Source: Streptomyces sp. NBC_00335
GTDB lineage: Bacteria > Actinomycetota > Actinomycetes > Streptomycetales > Streptomycetaceae
NCBI RefSeq assembly: GCF_036127095.1
Contig: NZ_CP108006.1
Location: 7,555,501 to 7,619,500, forward strand
Length of the DNA stretch: 64,000 nt
Reading direction: 5' to 3'
The notes under the pieces were generated by a model. That model saw only the letters and a list, made by a program, of their open reading frames with translations, was not told the DNA's origin and did no database searches. How positions within the stretch are numbered: position 1 is the first letter of the stretch; every line of letters begins with the position of its first letter. The translations under genes were made by a program, and so were the position numbers. Below are positions 33,892 through 40,795 of the stretch, one piece after another.

Positions 33892-34932
33892 GTGATTGTC
33901 TGGATCAACGGCACCTTCGGCGCCGGGAAGAGCAGCACAGCGCGCGAGCTGACCGGCCTGCTGCCGGAGAGCACCTTGTTCGACCCGGAGTTCATCGGTG
34001 ACGCGCTGCGCGTGCTGCTGCCGCGCAAACGCCTCGCGGAGGTGTCCGACTACCAGGACCTGCCGAGCTGGCGGCGGCTCGTCGTGGACACGGCGGCGGC
34101 GATGCTGGCGGAGCTGGGCGGGGTGCTGGTGGTCCCGATGACGCTGCTGCGGCAGGAGTACCGCGACGAGATCTTCGGCGGGCTCGCGGCGCGTCGGATC
34201 GCGGTGCGGCACGTGCTGCTCGCCCCGGAGGAAACGATCCTCCGGGAGCGGATCGCGACCCGGGAGGAGCCCGGGTCGGCGGCGGACGCGGACCTGCGGG
34301 TGCGGCAGTGGGCCTACGACCACATTCCGGCCTACCAGCACGCGCTGGGCTGGCTCGCGGCCGACGCGCACGTCATCGACAACGGGCCCCTGACCGTACG
34401 GGAGACGGCCGAGCGGATCGCCGAGGCCGTACGCACCGGCACGGCCCGGGTCTGCGACATCGTGCAGACCCCGCAGCCGACGCGCGAGACGGTCGCGGCC
34501 GGGGTGCTGCTCTTCGACGACGCGGACCGGGTGCTCCTGGTCGACCCGACGTACAAGCCGGGGTGGGAGTTCCCCGGCGGGGTCGTCGAGGCCGGGGAGG
34601 CCCCGGCGTGCGCGGGGGTACGGGAGGTCGAGGAGGAACTCGGGCTCGTACTGGAGCGCCTCCCCGAGCTCCTGGTCGTGGACTGGGAGCCGCCTGGGCC
34701 GCCGGCGGGCTACGGCGGCCTGCGGCTGCTGTTCGACGGGGGTCGGCTGTCGGCGGCGCAGACCGGGCGGCTGCGGCTGCCCGGACCGGAGCTGCGGGCC
34801 TGGCGGTTCGTGACGGAGGAGGAAGCGGCGGACCTGCTGCCGCGGGTGCGGTACGAGAGGCTCCGGTGGGCCCTGCGGGCCCGCGAACGGGGCCGGGCGG
34901 CGTACCTGGAGGCGGGACGGGCGGTTCCGTAG
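33892..34932 (+). CDS. P-loop kinase and NUDIX hydrolase fusion protein
   Basis: A 346-residue two-domain enzyme. The N-terminal AAA/kinase-like domain has the Walker A INGTFGAGKSS (Lys13) and resembles small-molecule phosphotransferases. The C-terminal NUDIX domain (from about residue 205) has a complete Nudix box GVVEAGE-x7-REVEEELGL near residues 229-250. The combination suggests that one domain makes or senses a phosphorylated nucleoside-like compound and the other hydrolyses a diphosphate; this is inference. GTG start at 33892 with GAGAGGGG upstream. Confidence 0.9.
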   Translation: MIVWINGTFGAGKSSTARELTGLLPESTLFDPEFIGDALRVLLPRKRLAEVSDYQDLPSWRRLVVDTAAAMLAELGGVLVVPMTLLRQEYRDEIFGGLAARRIAVRHVLLAPEETILRERIATREEPGSAADADLRVRQWAYDHIPAYQHALGWLAADAHVIDNGPLTVRETAERIAEAVRTGTARVCDIVQTPQPTRETVAAGVLLFDDADRVLLVDPTYKPGWEFPGGVVEAGEAPACAGVREVEEELGLVLERLPELLVVDWEPPGPPAGYGGLRLLFDGGRLSAAQTGRLRLPGPELRAWRFVTEEEAADLLPRVRYERLRWALRARERGRAAYLEAGRAVP

Positions 34933-34940
34933 CCGGGGGC

Positions 34941-34989
34941 GGGCGGCGGGCGGCGGGCGGCGGGCGGCGGGCGACGGGCGACGAGCGGC
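34941..34989. repeat. Tandem 7-bp repeat (GGGCGGC)n
   Basis: Seven consecutive 7-bp units: four exact GGGCGGC, two GGGCGAC and one GAGCGGC, directly after the kinase-NUDIX stop codon. It is G-rich on one strand and could form G-quadruplexes or vary in copy number. Confidence 0.85.
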
Positions 34990-35014
34990 GGGGGCCGGGG
35001 TGGGCCCGGCCCCC
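34990..35014. terminator. 10-bp perfect hairpin between convergent kinase-NUDIX and MBL genes
   Basis: GGGGGCCGGG-gtggg-CCCGGCCCCC sits directly after the 7-bp repeat array and 10 bp before the MBL stop. It is likely a bidirectional terminator. Confidence 0.7.
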
Positions 35015-35023
35015 CCGCCGGGA

Positions 35024-35746
35024 TCAGCCCGTCGGGGTGGGCGAAGGCCGAGCCGCGGCCGCCGCCTCCGCTGCCGCCAGGAGGGTGGCCGCGGTGTCCG
35101 AGGTCAGGGGGTCGCCGTGGCCGAAGCAGGCCACCGCAGGGGCCAGTGCGGCCAGTCGGAGCATCGACTCGACGGCCCGGGCGCGGTCCACGTTGAAGAC
35201 ACCGAGGATCACCTGGCCGACACCGGCGACGCAGTCGCCCGTGAACAGCACGCCGTGCTGCGGGAGATGGACGCCGATGCTGCCCGGGGTGTGACCCGGA
35301 GCGTGGACGACGACCGCGCCGTCGCCGAAGGGGAGTACCTCTCCGTCCTTCACCTCCCGGTCCACCCGGGTCGGCGGGGCCTCGGGAACCGTCAGGCCGT
35401 GTGCGTACAGCGGGAGTTCCCAGTCCAGCAGGACCGGCTCCGGGACCGGCTGCTCGCCGCGGATCACCGGCGCGTCGAGCGCGTGCGCCAGTACCTCCGC
35501 GCCCCAGCGCACTGCGAGTTCGCCCGCCGCTCCGACGTGATCGCGGTGGCAGTGGGTCAGAACGATCCGCTCCAGCCGCTCCGGCATCAGCCCGAGGGAA
35601 CGTATCGCCCCTTCGATCGCGTCCGCCGAACCGGCGTGGCCCGCGTCGATCAGGGTCAGGGCCTCACCATCGCGCCAGAGGTAGGCCTGGCCGATGGGGA
35701 AGCGGAGCATGTGGAGGCGGCCGAGTACGACTTCTACGAGATCCAT
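35024..35746 (-). CDS. MBL-fold metallo-hydrolase
   Basis: A 240-residue metallo-beta-lactamase-fold hydrolase. The complete dinuclear metal site is visible: THCHRDHVG (HxHxDH), HAPGHTPGS, GDCVAG (bridging Asp) and FGHGDPL. It resembles glyoxalase-II-like or lactonase-like members; the substrate is unknown. Start ATG at 35746, with GTG at 35749 equally possible. No signal peptide is present. Confidence 0.92.
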   Translation of the reverse strand: MDLVEVVLGRLHMLRFPIGQAYLWRDGEALTLIDAGHAGSADAIEGAIRSLGLMPERLERIVLTHCHRDHVGAAGELAVRWGAEVLAHALDAPVIRGEQPVPEPVLLDWELPLYAHGLTVPEAPPTRVDREVKDGEVLPFGDGAVVVHAPGHTPGSIGVHLPQHGVLFTGDCVAGVGQVILGVFNVDRARAVESMLRLAALAPAVACFGHGDPLTSDTAATLLAAAEAAAAARPSPTPTG

Positions 35747-35845
35747 CACCCGAACGTACGGGGACGAACCACGCCGCCGGCGGAGGTTGCGCCGGTAGCG
35801 TGGTTCGCCCGTAGCCGAGCGTTCGGGGAACCGCCCGCGACACCG

Positions 35846-37210
35846 TCAGGCGCGCTTGGACTCCGCGTAGTTGACGAGGAACAGCGCCTCCGTGACCGAC
35901 AGGCGCTCCAGCTCCTCGGGGGAGACGCTCTCGTTCACCGCGTGGATCTGCGCCTCCGGCTCGCTCAGGCCGATGAGCAGCATCTCCGCGTCCGGGTACA
36001 GCTCCGTCAGCGTGTTGCACAGGGGGATGGAGCCGCCCATGCCGCTGATCTGCATCTCCTGGCCCGGGTAGGCCGCCTTCATGGCCTGCGCCATCGAGGC
36101 GTACGCCGGGCTGTCCGTGTCCGCCTGGAACGGCTGTCCCTGGCCGACGACTTCGAGCTCCAGACGCGCCTTCCACGGGGTGTGCGCCACCAGGTGGGCC
36201 TCCAGCAGCTTGATCGCCTCCGCCGTGTCCACGCCCGGCGGCACCCGCAGGCTCACCAGCGCGCCCGCGCTCGCGTGCACCGAGGGGGTGGCACTGGCCA
36301 GCGGCGGGGAGTCGATGGCCAGCACGGTGACGGCCGGCCGGGACCACAGCCGGTCCGCGATCGTGCCCTCGCCGATCAGCTCGACCCCGTCGAGCACCTT
36401 CGCGTCGGAGCGGTAGTCGGCCTCCGGGTACTGGAGCCCCTCCCACACACCGTCCGAAGCCAGCCCGTCCACCGTGGTCGAGCCGTCCGGCGCGCGCAGC
36501 GAGGCCAGCAGTTGGATCAGGGCGGCCATCGCGTCGGGGGCGGCCCCGCCGAACATGCCGGAGTGCAGGTTGCCGCCCAGGGTGTCGATCTTGACCTTCA
36601 GCAGGCACATGCCGCGCAGGGTCGCGGTGACCGTCGGCAGGCCCGTACGGAAGTTGCCCGCGTCACCGATCACGACGGCGTCGGCGGCCAGCAGTTCGGG
36701 GTGGGCCGTCGCGTACTGCTGGAGACCGCCGGTGCCCTGCTCCTCCGAACCCTCGACGATCACCTTCACGTTCACCGGGACGCCGCCGTTGGCCTTCAGG
36801 GCGCGCAGCGCGAGCAGGTGCAGGATGAACCCGCCCTTGCAGTCGGCGGTGCCGCGGCCGTACCAGCGGCCGTTCCGCTCGGTCAGCTCGAAGGCGGGGG
36901 AGATCCAGGCCGCGTCGTCCAGCGGGGGCTGCACGTCGTAGTGCGCGTACAGCAGGACGGTCGGGGCGTCCGCCGGGCCGGGCAGGTACCCGTACACCGA
37001 CTGGGTGCCGTCGGGGGTGTCGAGCAGCGCCACGTCCTGGAAGCCCTCGGCGCGCAGCGCGTCGGCGACCCAGTTCGCGGCGGCCTGGCTCTCGCTCTGG
37101 GGGAAATTGGCCCAGTCCGCCACCGACTGGAAAGCCACCAGCTCGGACAGCTCCTGCTTGGCGCGGGGCATCAGCGAGGCGACGGTCTCGGCGATCGGAT
37201 GAGACGGCAT
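35846..37210 (-). CDS. M20 family dipeptidase
   Basis: A 454-residue cytosolic zinc dipeptidase of the CNDP/PepV-like M20 group. Metal ligands are in LLYAHYDVQP (His), WYGRGTADCKGG (bridging Asp) and VIVEGSEEQGTGG (general base Glu and ligand Glu). The lid-domain motif NLHSGMFGG and the C-terminal GMGGSIPL are present. The ATG at 37210 has AGGAG 7 bases upstream. A structured palindromic region lies upstream at 37260-37291. Confidence 0.95.
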   Translation of the reverse strand: MPSHPIAETVASLMPRAKQELSELVAFQSVADWANFPQSESQAAANWVADALRAEGFQDVALLDTPDGTQSVYGYLPGPADAPTVLLYAHYDVQPPLDDAAWISPAFELTERNGRWYGRGTADCKGGFILHLLALRALKANGGVPVNVKVIVEGSEEQGTGGLQQYATAHPELLAADAVVIGDAGNFRTGLPTVTATLRGMCLLKVKIDTLGGNLHSGMFGGAAPDAMAALIQLLASLRAPDGSTTVDGLASDGVWEGLQYPEADYRSDAKVLDGVELIGEGTIADRLWSRPAVTVLAIDSPPLASATPSVHASAGALVSLRVPPGVDTAEAIKLLEAHLVAHTPWKARLELEVVGQGQPFQADTDSPAYASMAQAMKAAYPGQEMQISGMGGSIPLCNTLTELYPDAEMLLIGLSEPEAQIHAVNESVSPEELERLSVTEALFLVNYAESKRA

Positions 37211-37259
37211 GGGCACGCTCCTCTTGGGTGCGACGTTGGTGTACGTGTACGGGTTACGT

Positions 37260-37291
37260 ATACGCCTCCCGCACGCGCGGGGTGTGCGTAT
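37260..37291. promoter_or_regulatory. Compound inverted repeat upstream of the M20 dipeptidase gene
   Basis: ATACGC (37260-37265) pairs with GCGTAT (37286-37291), and the inner CCCGC (37268-37272) pairs with GCGGG (37277-37281). It lies 50-81 bp before the dipeptidase start, in the gap to the divergent reductase gene. It is a candidate operator or leader hairpin. Confidence 0.4.
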
Positions 37292-37412
37292 GCGGGCTAC
37301 GGCAAAAGACTCTTCCGATCCTCGCACAACGGGGCAGTCGATCTCGCGCCGTAGGATTTCCCCGGCATCGGAGCAACGGCATGAACCGCATGATCAGGAG
37401 CATCAGCACATC

Positions 37413-38801
37413 GTGAGCAGCGACGAGAGCGACAGCGGCGACGTACGCGACGCGGCGGCAGGACAGCCCGCTCAGGGGGCGGACGCGCAGACGGCCGGGG
37501 AGACCGGCGAGGTGTGGGACGTGGTCGTGGTCGGGGCCGGGCCGGCCGGGTCCTCGGCCGCGCACGCGGCGGCCGCGGCGGGACGGCGCGTCCTGCTGTT
37601 GGAGAAGGCGGAACTGCCCCGGTACAAGACCTGTGGCGGAGGCATCATCGGCCCCTCGCGCGATGCGCTCCCGCCGGGTTTCGTGCTGCCCTTCAAGGAC
37701 CGCGTCCACGCGGTCACCTTCTCGCTCGACGGGAAGTTCGCCCGGACCCGGCGTTCGAAGCAGATGTTGTTCGGGCTGATCAACCGGCCCGAGTTCGACG
37801 CGGCGCTGGTCGCCGAGGCGGAGAAGGCCGGCGCCACGGTCCGTACGGGTACGGCCGTCGCGCGGGTGGAACAGCACGGGGCGTCCGTGCCCGACCGGCG
37901 GACCGTCGCCGTGATCCTCGGCGACGGCGAGACCGTGCTGGCCCGGGCCGTGGTCGGCGCGGACGGCAGCGCGAGCCGGATCGGCGCGCACGTCGGCGTC
38001 GAGATGGACCAGGTCGACCTCGGCCTGGAAGCGGAGATCCCCGTCCCGGAGACGGTCGCCGCGGACTGGAAGGGCCGGGTCCTCATCGACTGGGGACCGC
38101 TGCCCGGCAGTTACGGCTGGGTCTTCCCCAAGGGCGACACCCTCACCGTCGGGGTCATCTCGGCGAAGGGCGAGGGCGCCGCGACCAAGCGGTACCTGGA
38201 CGACTTCATCGCCCGGCTGGGCCTGTCGGGCTTCGAACCGGCGATCTCCTCCGGGCACTTGACCCGCTGCCGCAAGCCCGGATCGCCGCTTTCGCGCGGG
38301 CGGGTGCTGGTCGCGGGCGACGCGGCCGGACTGCTGGAGCCGTGGACCCGGGAAGGCATCTCCTTCGCGCTGCGCTCGGGGCGCCTCGCGGGGGAGTGGG
38401 CCGTGAAGATCTCCGAGGCCCAGGACGCCGTGGACGCACGCCGCCAGGCGCTCAACTACGCCTTCGCCGTCAAGGCGGGGCTGGGCGTGGAGATGGGCGT
38501 CGGCAAGCGGATGCTGGAGCTCTTCGAGGCCAAGCCGGGCCTGTTGCACGCGGCGATCACCGGCTTCCGGCCGGCCTGGCTGGCCTTCGCCCGGATCGCC
38601 CGGGGCTCGCTGACGCTGGCCGAGATGGTGCGTACGTACCCGCTGGCGCGCAAGGCACTGCACGTGCTGGACGCCCGGCAGGCGCGGAGCAGGGGCGCGG
38701 GCGGGGCTGAGGCCGGTTCCGGTACGGGCTCCGGTTCTGGGGCCGGGGCCGGGGCCGGGGCCGGGGAGTCGGACGGGGCCCAGGGCGGGGCCAAGGGCTG
38801 A
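37413..38801 (+). CDS. Geranylgeranyl reductase family FAD-dependent oxidoreductase
   Basis: A 462-residue flavoprotein. The FAD motif VVVGAGPAGSSAAHAAA is near residue 35, ELPRYKTCGGG marks the geranylgeranyl-reductase/digeranylgeranylglycerophospholipid-reductase family, and GRVLVAGDAAGLLEPWTREGISFAL is the second FAD motif. It would saturate isoprenoid double bonds, perhaps of menaquinone or carotenoid chains. The C-terminus is a Gly/Ala/Ser tail encoded by a GGGGCC repeat. GTG start at 37413; AGGAG is 12 bases upstream, so the start is moderately sure. Confidence 0.9.
   Translation: MSSDESDSGDVRDAAAGQPAQGADAQTAGETGEVWDVVVVGAGPAGSSAAHAAAAAGRRVLLLEKAELPRYKTCGGGIIGPSRDALPPGFVLPFKDRVHAVTFSLDGKFARTRRSKQMLFGLINRPEFDAALVAEAEKAGATVRTGTAVARVEQHGASVPDRRTVAVILGDGETVLARAVVGADGSASRIGAHVGVEMDQVDLGLEAEIPVPETVAADWKGRVLIDWGPLPGSYGWVFPKGDTLTVGVISAKGEGAATKRYLDDFIARLGLSGFEPAISSGHLTRCRKPGSPLSRGRVLVAGDAAGLLEPWTREGISFALRSGRLAGEWAVKISEAQDAVDARRQALNYAFAVKAGLGVEMGVGKRMLELFEAKPGLLHAAITGFRPAWLAFARIARGSLTLAEMVRTYPLARKALHVLDARQARSRGAGGAEAGSGTGSGSGAGAGAGAGESDGAQGGAKG
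38739..38766. repeat. GGGGCC hexanucleotide repeat in the reductase 3' end
   Basis: Four exact GGGGCC units plus GGGG, encoding Gly-Ala repeats near the C-terminus of the geranylgeranyl-reductase-like protein. It probably lies outside the folded domain. Confidence 0.85.
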
Positions 38802-39088
38802 GCCGAGGAGTAGCCCGAGGCTGAAGTCGCTGACCCCGATGGGGGAGCAGCGGCGCCGAGGTGCGGAGTGTGGCGGTCTTGCCGGGTGTGCCGGCGAGGC
38901 CGCCGCCGCGTTTTCGGGGCTGGGGCTGGGGCTGGGGCTGGGGGCGGTGCCGGTGCCGGAAGGGCGGCGGGTCGCCCGGCTTGGGGGCGGTGCTGGCACC
39001 GGGCTCGGGCCCGGAGTCGGGCACTGCTCCGGGGGCGAGGCCGGGCCGGGAGGGCGGCGGGTCGCCGGGGATCGCCCGGGCGGGCGGG
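38802..39088. other. G-rich intergenic stretch with GGGGCT repeat
   Basis: There is no gene in these 287 bp between the reductase and the Ddn-like gene. Positions 38916-38945 hold four exact GGGGCT units followed by GGGGGC, and further G-runs follow. I see no conventional hairpin terminator. The array may form G-quadruplex structures that affect the converging transcripts. Confidence 0.7.
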
Positions 39089-39547
39089 TCAGGAGGTGAC
39101 CGTGATGCGGAAGACCGGGTGGTCGGGTGCGGCGGCGCGGAGCTCGGACTCGGAGGACTTCGCGGTGACCCCGTCGAAGAACCGGTTGACCTCCCAGCCC
39201 CACTTCTTCAGATATCCGCGCAGGACGACGGCCTGCTCGGCGGGGTCGGTGAGCTCGGTGACGGTGAAGGTGTGCACGGTGCGGCCCAGGCGGAGCTCGC
39301 CGCCGCCCGCGGCGCGCATGTTGCGGACCCACTGGGAGTGGCCGCGGGCGGAGACCAGGTACCGGGTGCCGTCCTGGGTGTACGGGTTCACCGGGATCCG
39401 CTGCATCTTGCCGGAGGTGCGGCCGCGCACCGACAGCTCGGCGGTTCCGGCCAGGCTCATGCCGAGCCGGGCGAGCTTGCCGACGAGGGCGTTGAAGCGG
39501 ATGTCGAGCGGGCCGGCCTTGACGTAGTAGGGCTTGGGCGCGGTCAT
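39089..39547 (-). CDS. Nitroreductase/deazaflavin-dependent oxidoreductase (Ddn family)
   Basis: A 152-residue split-barrel protein of the F420-binding Ddn/DUF385 family. Landmarks are VRGRTSGKMQRIPVNPYTQDGTRYLVSARG and QWVRNMRAAGGGELRLG. Members use reduced F420 to reduce quinones or nitro compounds. GGAGG precedes the ATG at 39547. Three copies of an AGAGCA-n-TGCTCT palindrome separate it from the divergent TetR gene, which probably represses it. Confidence 0.93.
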   Translation of the reverse strand: MTAPKPYYVKAGPLDIRFNALVGKLARLGMSLAGTAELSVRGRTSGKMQRIPVNPYTQDGTRYLVSARGHSQWVRNMRAAGGGELRLGRTVHTFTVTELTDPAEQAVVLRGYLKKWGWEVNRFFDGVTAKSSESELRAAAPDHPVFRITVTS

Positions 39548-39568
39548 GACGGCCTCCGAGGAGTTTGG

Positions 39569-39583
39569 GAGAGCACTGCTCTC
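39569..39583. promoter_or_regulatory. TetR operator copy 1
   Basis: GAGAGCA-C-TGCTCTC is a perfect palindrome 22 bp before the Ddn-like start codon. It shares its core with the copies at 39622-39634 and 39660-39672. Confidence 0.7.
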
Positions 39584-39621
39584 GCTTGAGAACAGTGTGC
39601 ACGGATCGATGCTCCAAAACA

Positions 39622-39634
39622 AGAGCAGTGCTCT
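39622..39634. promoter_or_regulatory. TetR operator copy 2
   Basis: AGAGCA-G-TGCTCT is a perfect palindrome centred 52 bp from copy 1. It lies midway between the divergent start codons. Confidence 0.7.
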
Positions 39635-39659
39635 CTGAAGAGATCGACGCTCTCGTTGT

Positions 39660-39672
39660 TGGGCAGTGCTCT
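39660..39672. promoter_or_regulatory. TetR operator copy 3, degenerate
   Basis: TGGGCAGTGCTCT matches 11 of 13 positions of copy 2 and lies 24 bp before the TetR start. It suits autoregulation with weaker affinity. Confidence 0.55.
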
Positions 39673-39695
39673 GCCTGCATGGCACACTGACACCC

Positions 39696-40394
39696 ATGAG
39701 CACCGTGCGAGGGGCCAGGGAACGGGCCCGCATCGAAGTCACCGCCGCCATCAAGGACGAGGCGCGCCGCGCGCTCGCGGCGGAGGGCGCCGCCAAACTC
39801 TCGCTGCGGGCCGTCGCCCGCGAGCTGGGCATGGTCTCCTCCGCCCTCTACCGCTACTTCCCCAGCCGCGACGAGCTCCTCACCGCCCTCATCGTCGACG
39901 CCTACAACAGCGTCGGCGCCGCCGCCGAGGGCGCCGACGCCCGCTCGCTGGCCTCCGGCGGCACCCCCCGCGCCCGCTGGGCCGTGGTCTGCGCCGCCGT
40001 CCGCGACTGGGCGCTGGAGCACCCGCACGAGTACGCCCTCATCTACGGCTCGCCCGTCCCCGGCTACACCGCCCCCCTCGACACCGTCGGGCCCGCCTCC
40101 CGTGTGGGCAACTCCCTCATCGGCATCGTCCGTGCCGCCTACGAGGGCCGCGGCATTTCCCTCCCGCCGCTCCCCGCCGAGCTGCGCCCCGAGGCCGCCC
40201 GCATGGCCGCGGACTTCGCCGAAGGCCTGCCCCTCGAGGCGGCCGCGGCCCTGGTCGCGGCCTGGGCGCAGCTCGTCGGACTGATCTCCTTCGAACTGTT
40301 CGGCCAGTTCGAGCGGGTCGTCGAGGACCGCGCCGCCTTCTTCGCGCACGCCGCCGGACAACTGGCGCACGGGGTCGGGCTTCCCGCCGTATAG
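39696..40394 (+). CDS. TetR family regulator with WHG-type C-terminal domain
   Basis: A 232-residue TetR protein. The N-terminal HTH includes ARRALAAEGAAKLSLRAVARELGMVSSALYRYFPSRDELLTAL (about residues 20-62). The C-terminal domain resembles TetR_C WHG members (WALEHPHEYALIYGSPVPGY). The ATG at 39696 was chosen over an upstream in-frame start because it opens the typical N-terminus. It is divergent from the Ddn-like reductase and flanked by three matching palindromes, so it probably represses both genes. Confidence 0.93.
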   Translation: MSTVRGARERARIEVTAAIKDEARRALAAEGAAKLSLRAVARELGMVSSALYRYFPSRDELLTALIVDAYNSVGAAAEGADARSLASGGTPRARWAVVCAAVRDWALEHPHEYALIYGSPVPGYTAPLDTVGPASRVGNSLIGIVRAAYEGRGISLPPLPAELRPEAARMAADFAEGLPLEAAAALVAAWAQLVGLISFELFGQFERVVEDRAAFFAHAAGQLAHGVGLPAV

Positions 40395-40690
40395 GCGCAC
40401 ACAGGCCCGTGCGGGGGACGGCCTGTCGACTGCGCCAGTGACTCCGAGTCCGGAGCGCGGGTCGCGGGCCGGTGAGGTTCTAGTCGCGACCTGATTGCCG
40501 CACGCGCGGCACGCATCCACTGGCGCCGACTCGTTGCGCACGATGTCCCGCACCTGGGCGGTCTGATCCTCGGCGGCGACCGCCCCGGTGACCGCGCAGA
40601 GGTCCGCCCCTGAGCTGTCTCGCCGGCACCGTCTGCTGTGGTTCCCGGACGCTCACTGGGGCCGGGCGACCGAGGCGGGAACCTTCGTTT

Positions 40691-40721
40691 GTAATAGGTC
40701 AATACGCTATCCGACTATTAC
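40691..40721. promoter_or_regulatory. GTAATAG/CTATTAC dyad, candidate operator for the lyase cluster
   Basis: Perfect 7-bp arms lie 18 bp apart in the most AT-rich stretch of the gap, about 75-105 bp before the PurB-type start. The spacing suits a dimeric regulator or a promoter. No regulator gene is adjacent apart from the upstream TetR. Confidence 0.45.
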
Positions 40722-40742
40722 CGTATGCTGTCTTCGGCGCTT

Positions 40743-40770
40743 CGCCCCCGGTCCGTAGGGACCGGGGGCG
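40743..40770 (+). promoter_or_regulatory. 12-bp perfect leader hairpin upstream of the PurB-type gene
   Basis: CGCCCCCGGTCC-gtag-GGACCGGGGGCG ends 25 bp before the GTG start. A 24-codon reading frame (ATG at 40725, TGA at 40797-40799) runs through it and ends overlapping the gene's GTG start as GTGA. This could be an attenuator or a translational-coupling leader. The short frame lacks a ribosome site, so it may be coincidental. Confidence 0.5.
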
Positions 40771-40795
40771 CCGGCGTCCGGAGGAGAGGTGTGTC

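Larger units (their letters stand above)
40395..40795. other. 401-bp gap before the PurB-type gene, with possible gene remnant and structured leader
   Basis: No intact gene is seen. On the minus strand, about 40490-40650, a stretch reads like coding sequence (VRDIVRNESAPVDACRACGN, with a CxxC zinc-ribbon-like pair) but has no convincing start, stop or ribosome site. It may be a decayed gene. From 40680 the sequence becomes AT-richer, with a GTAATAG/CTATTAC dyad (40691-40697, 40715-40721). A 12-bp hairpin at 40743-40770 precedes the next gene. Confidence 0.5.

Noticed and set aside
38861..39589. 242-codon plus-strand open frame over the Ddn-like gene
   Set aside because: It starts in the G-rich repeat and is antisense to a clear F420-type reductase.
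37254..40553. 1099-codon minus-strand open frame
   Set aside because: It runs antisense through four recognised genes and has Arg/Gly/Pro-rich composition. Only the small piece near 40500-40650 is discussed, as a possible remnant.
40139..40702. 187-codon minus-strand open frame
   Set aside because: Arg/Ser/Pro-rich and mostly antisense to the TetR gene. It has no ribosome site and no recognisable domain.
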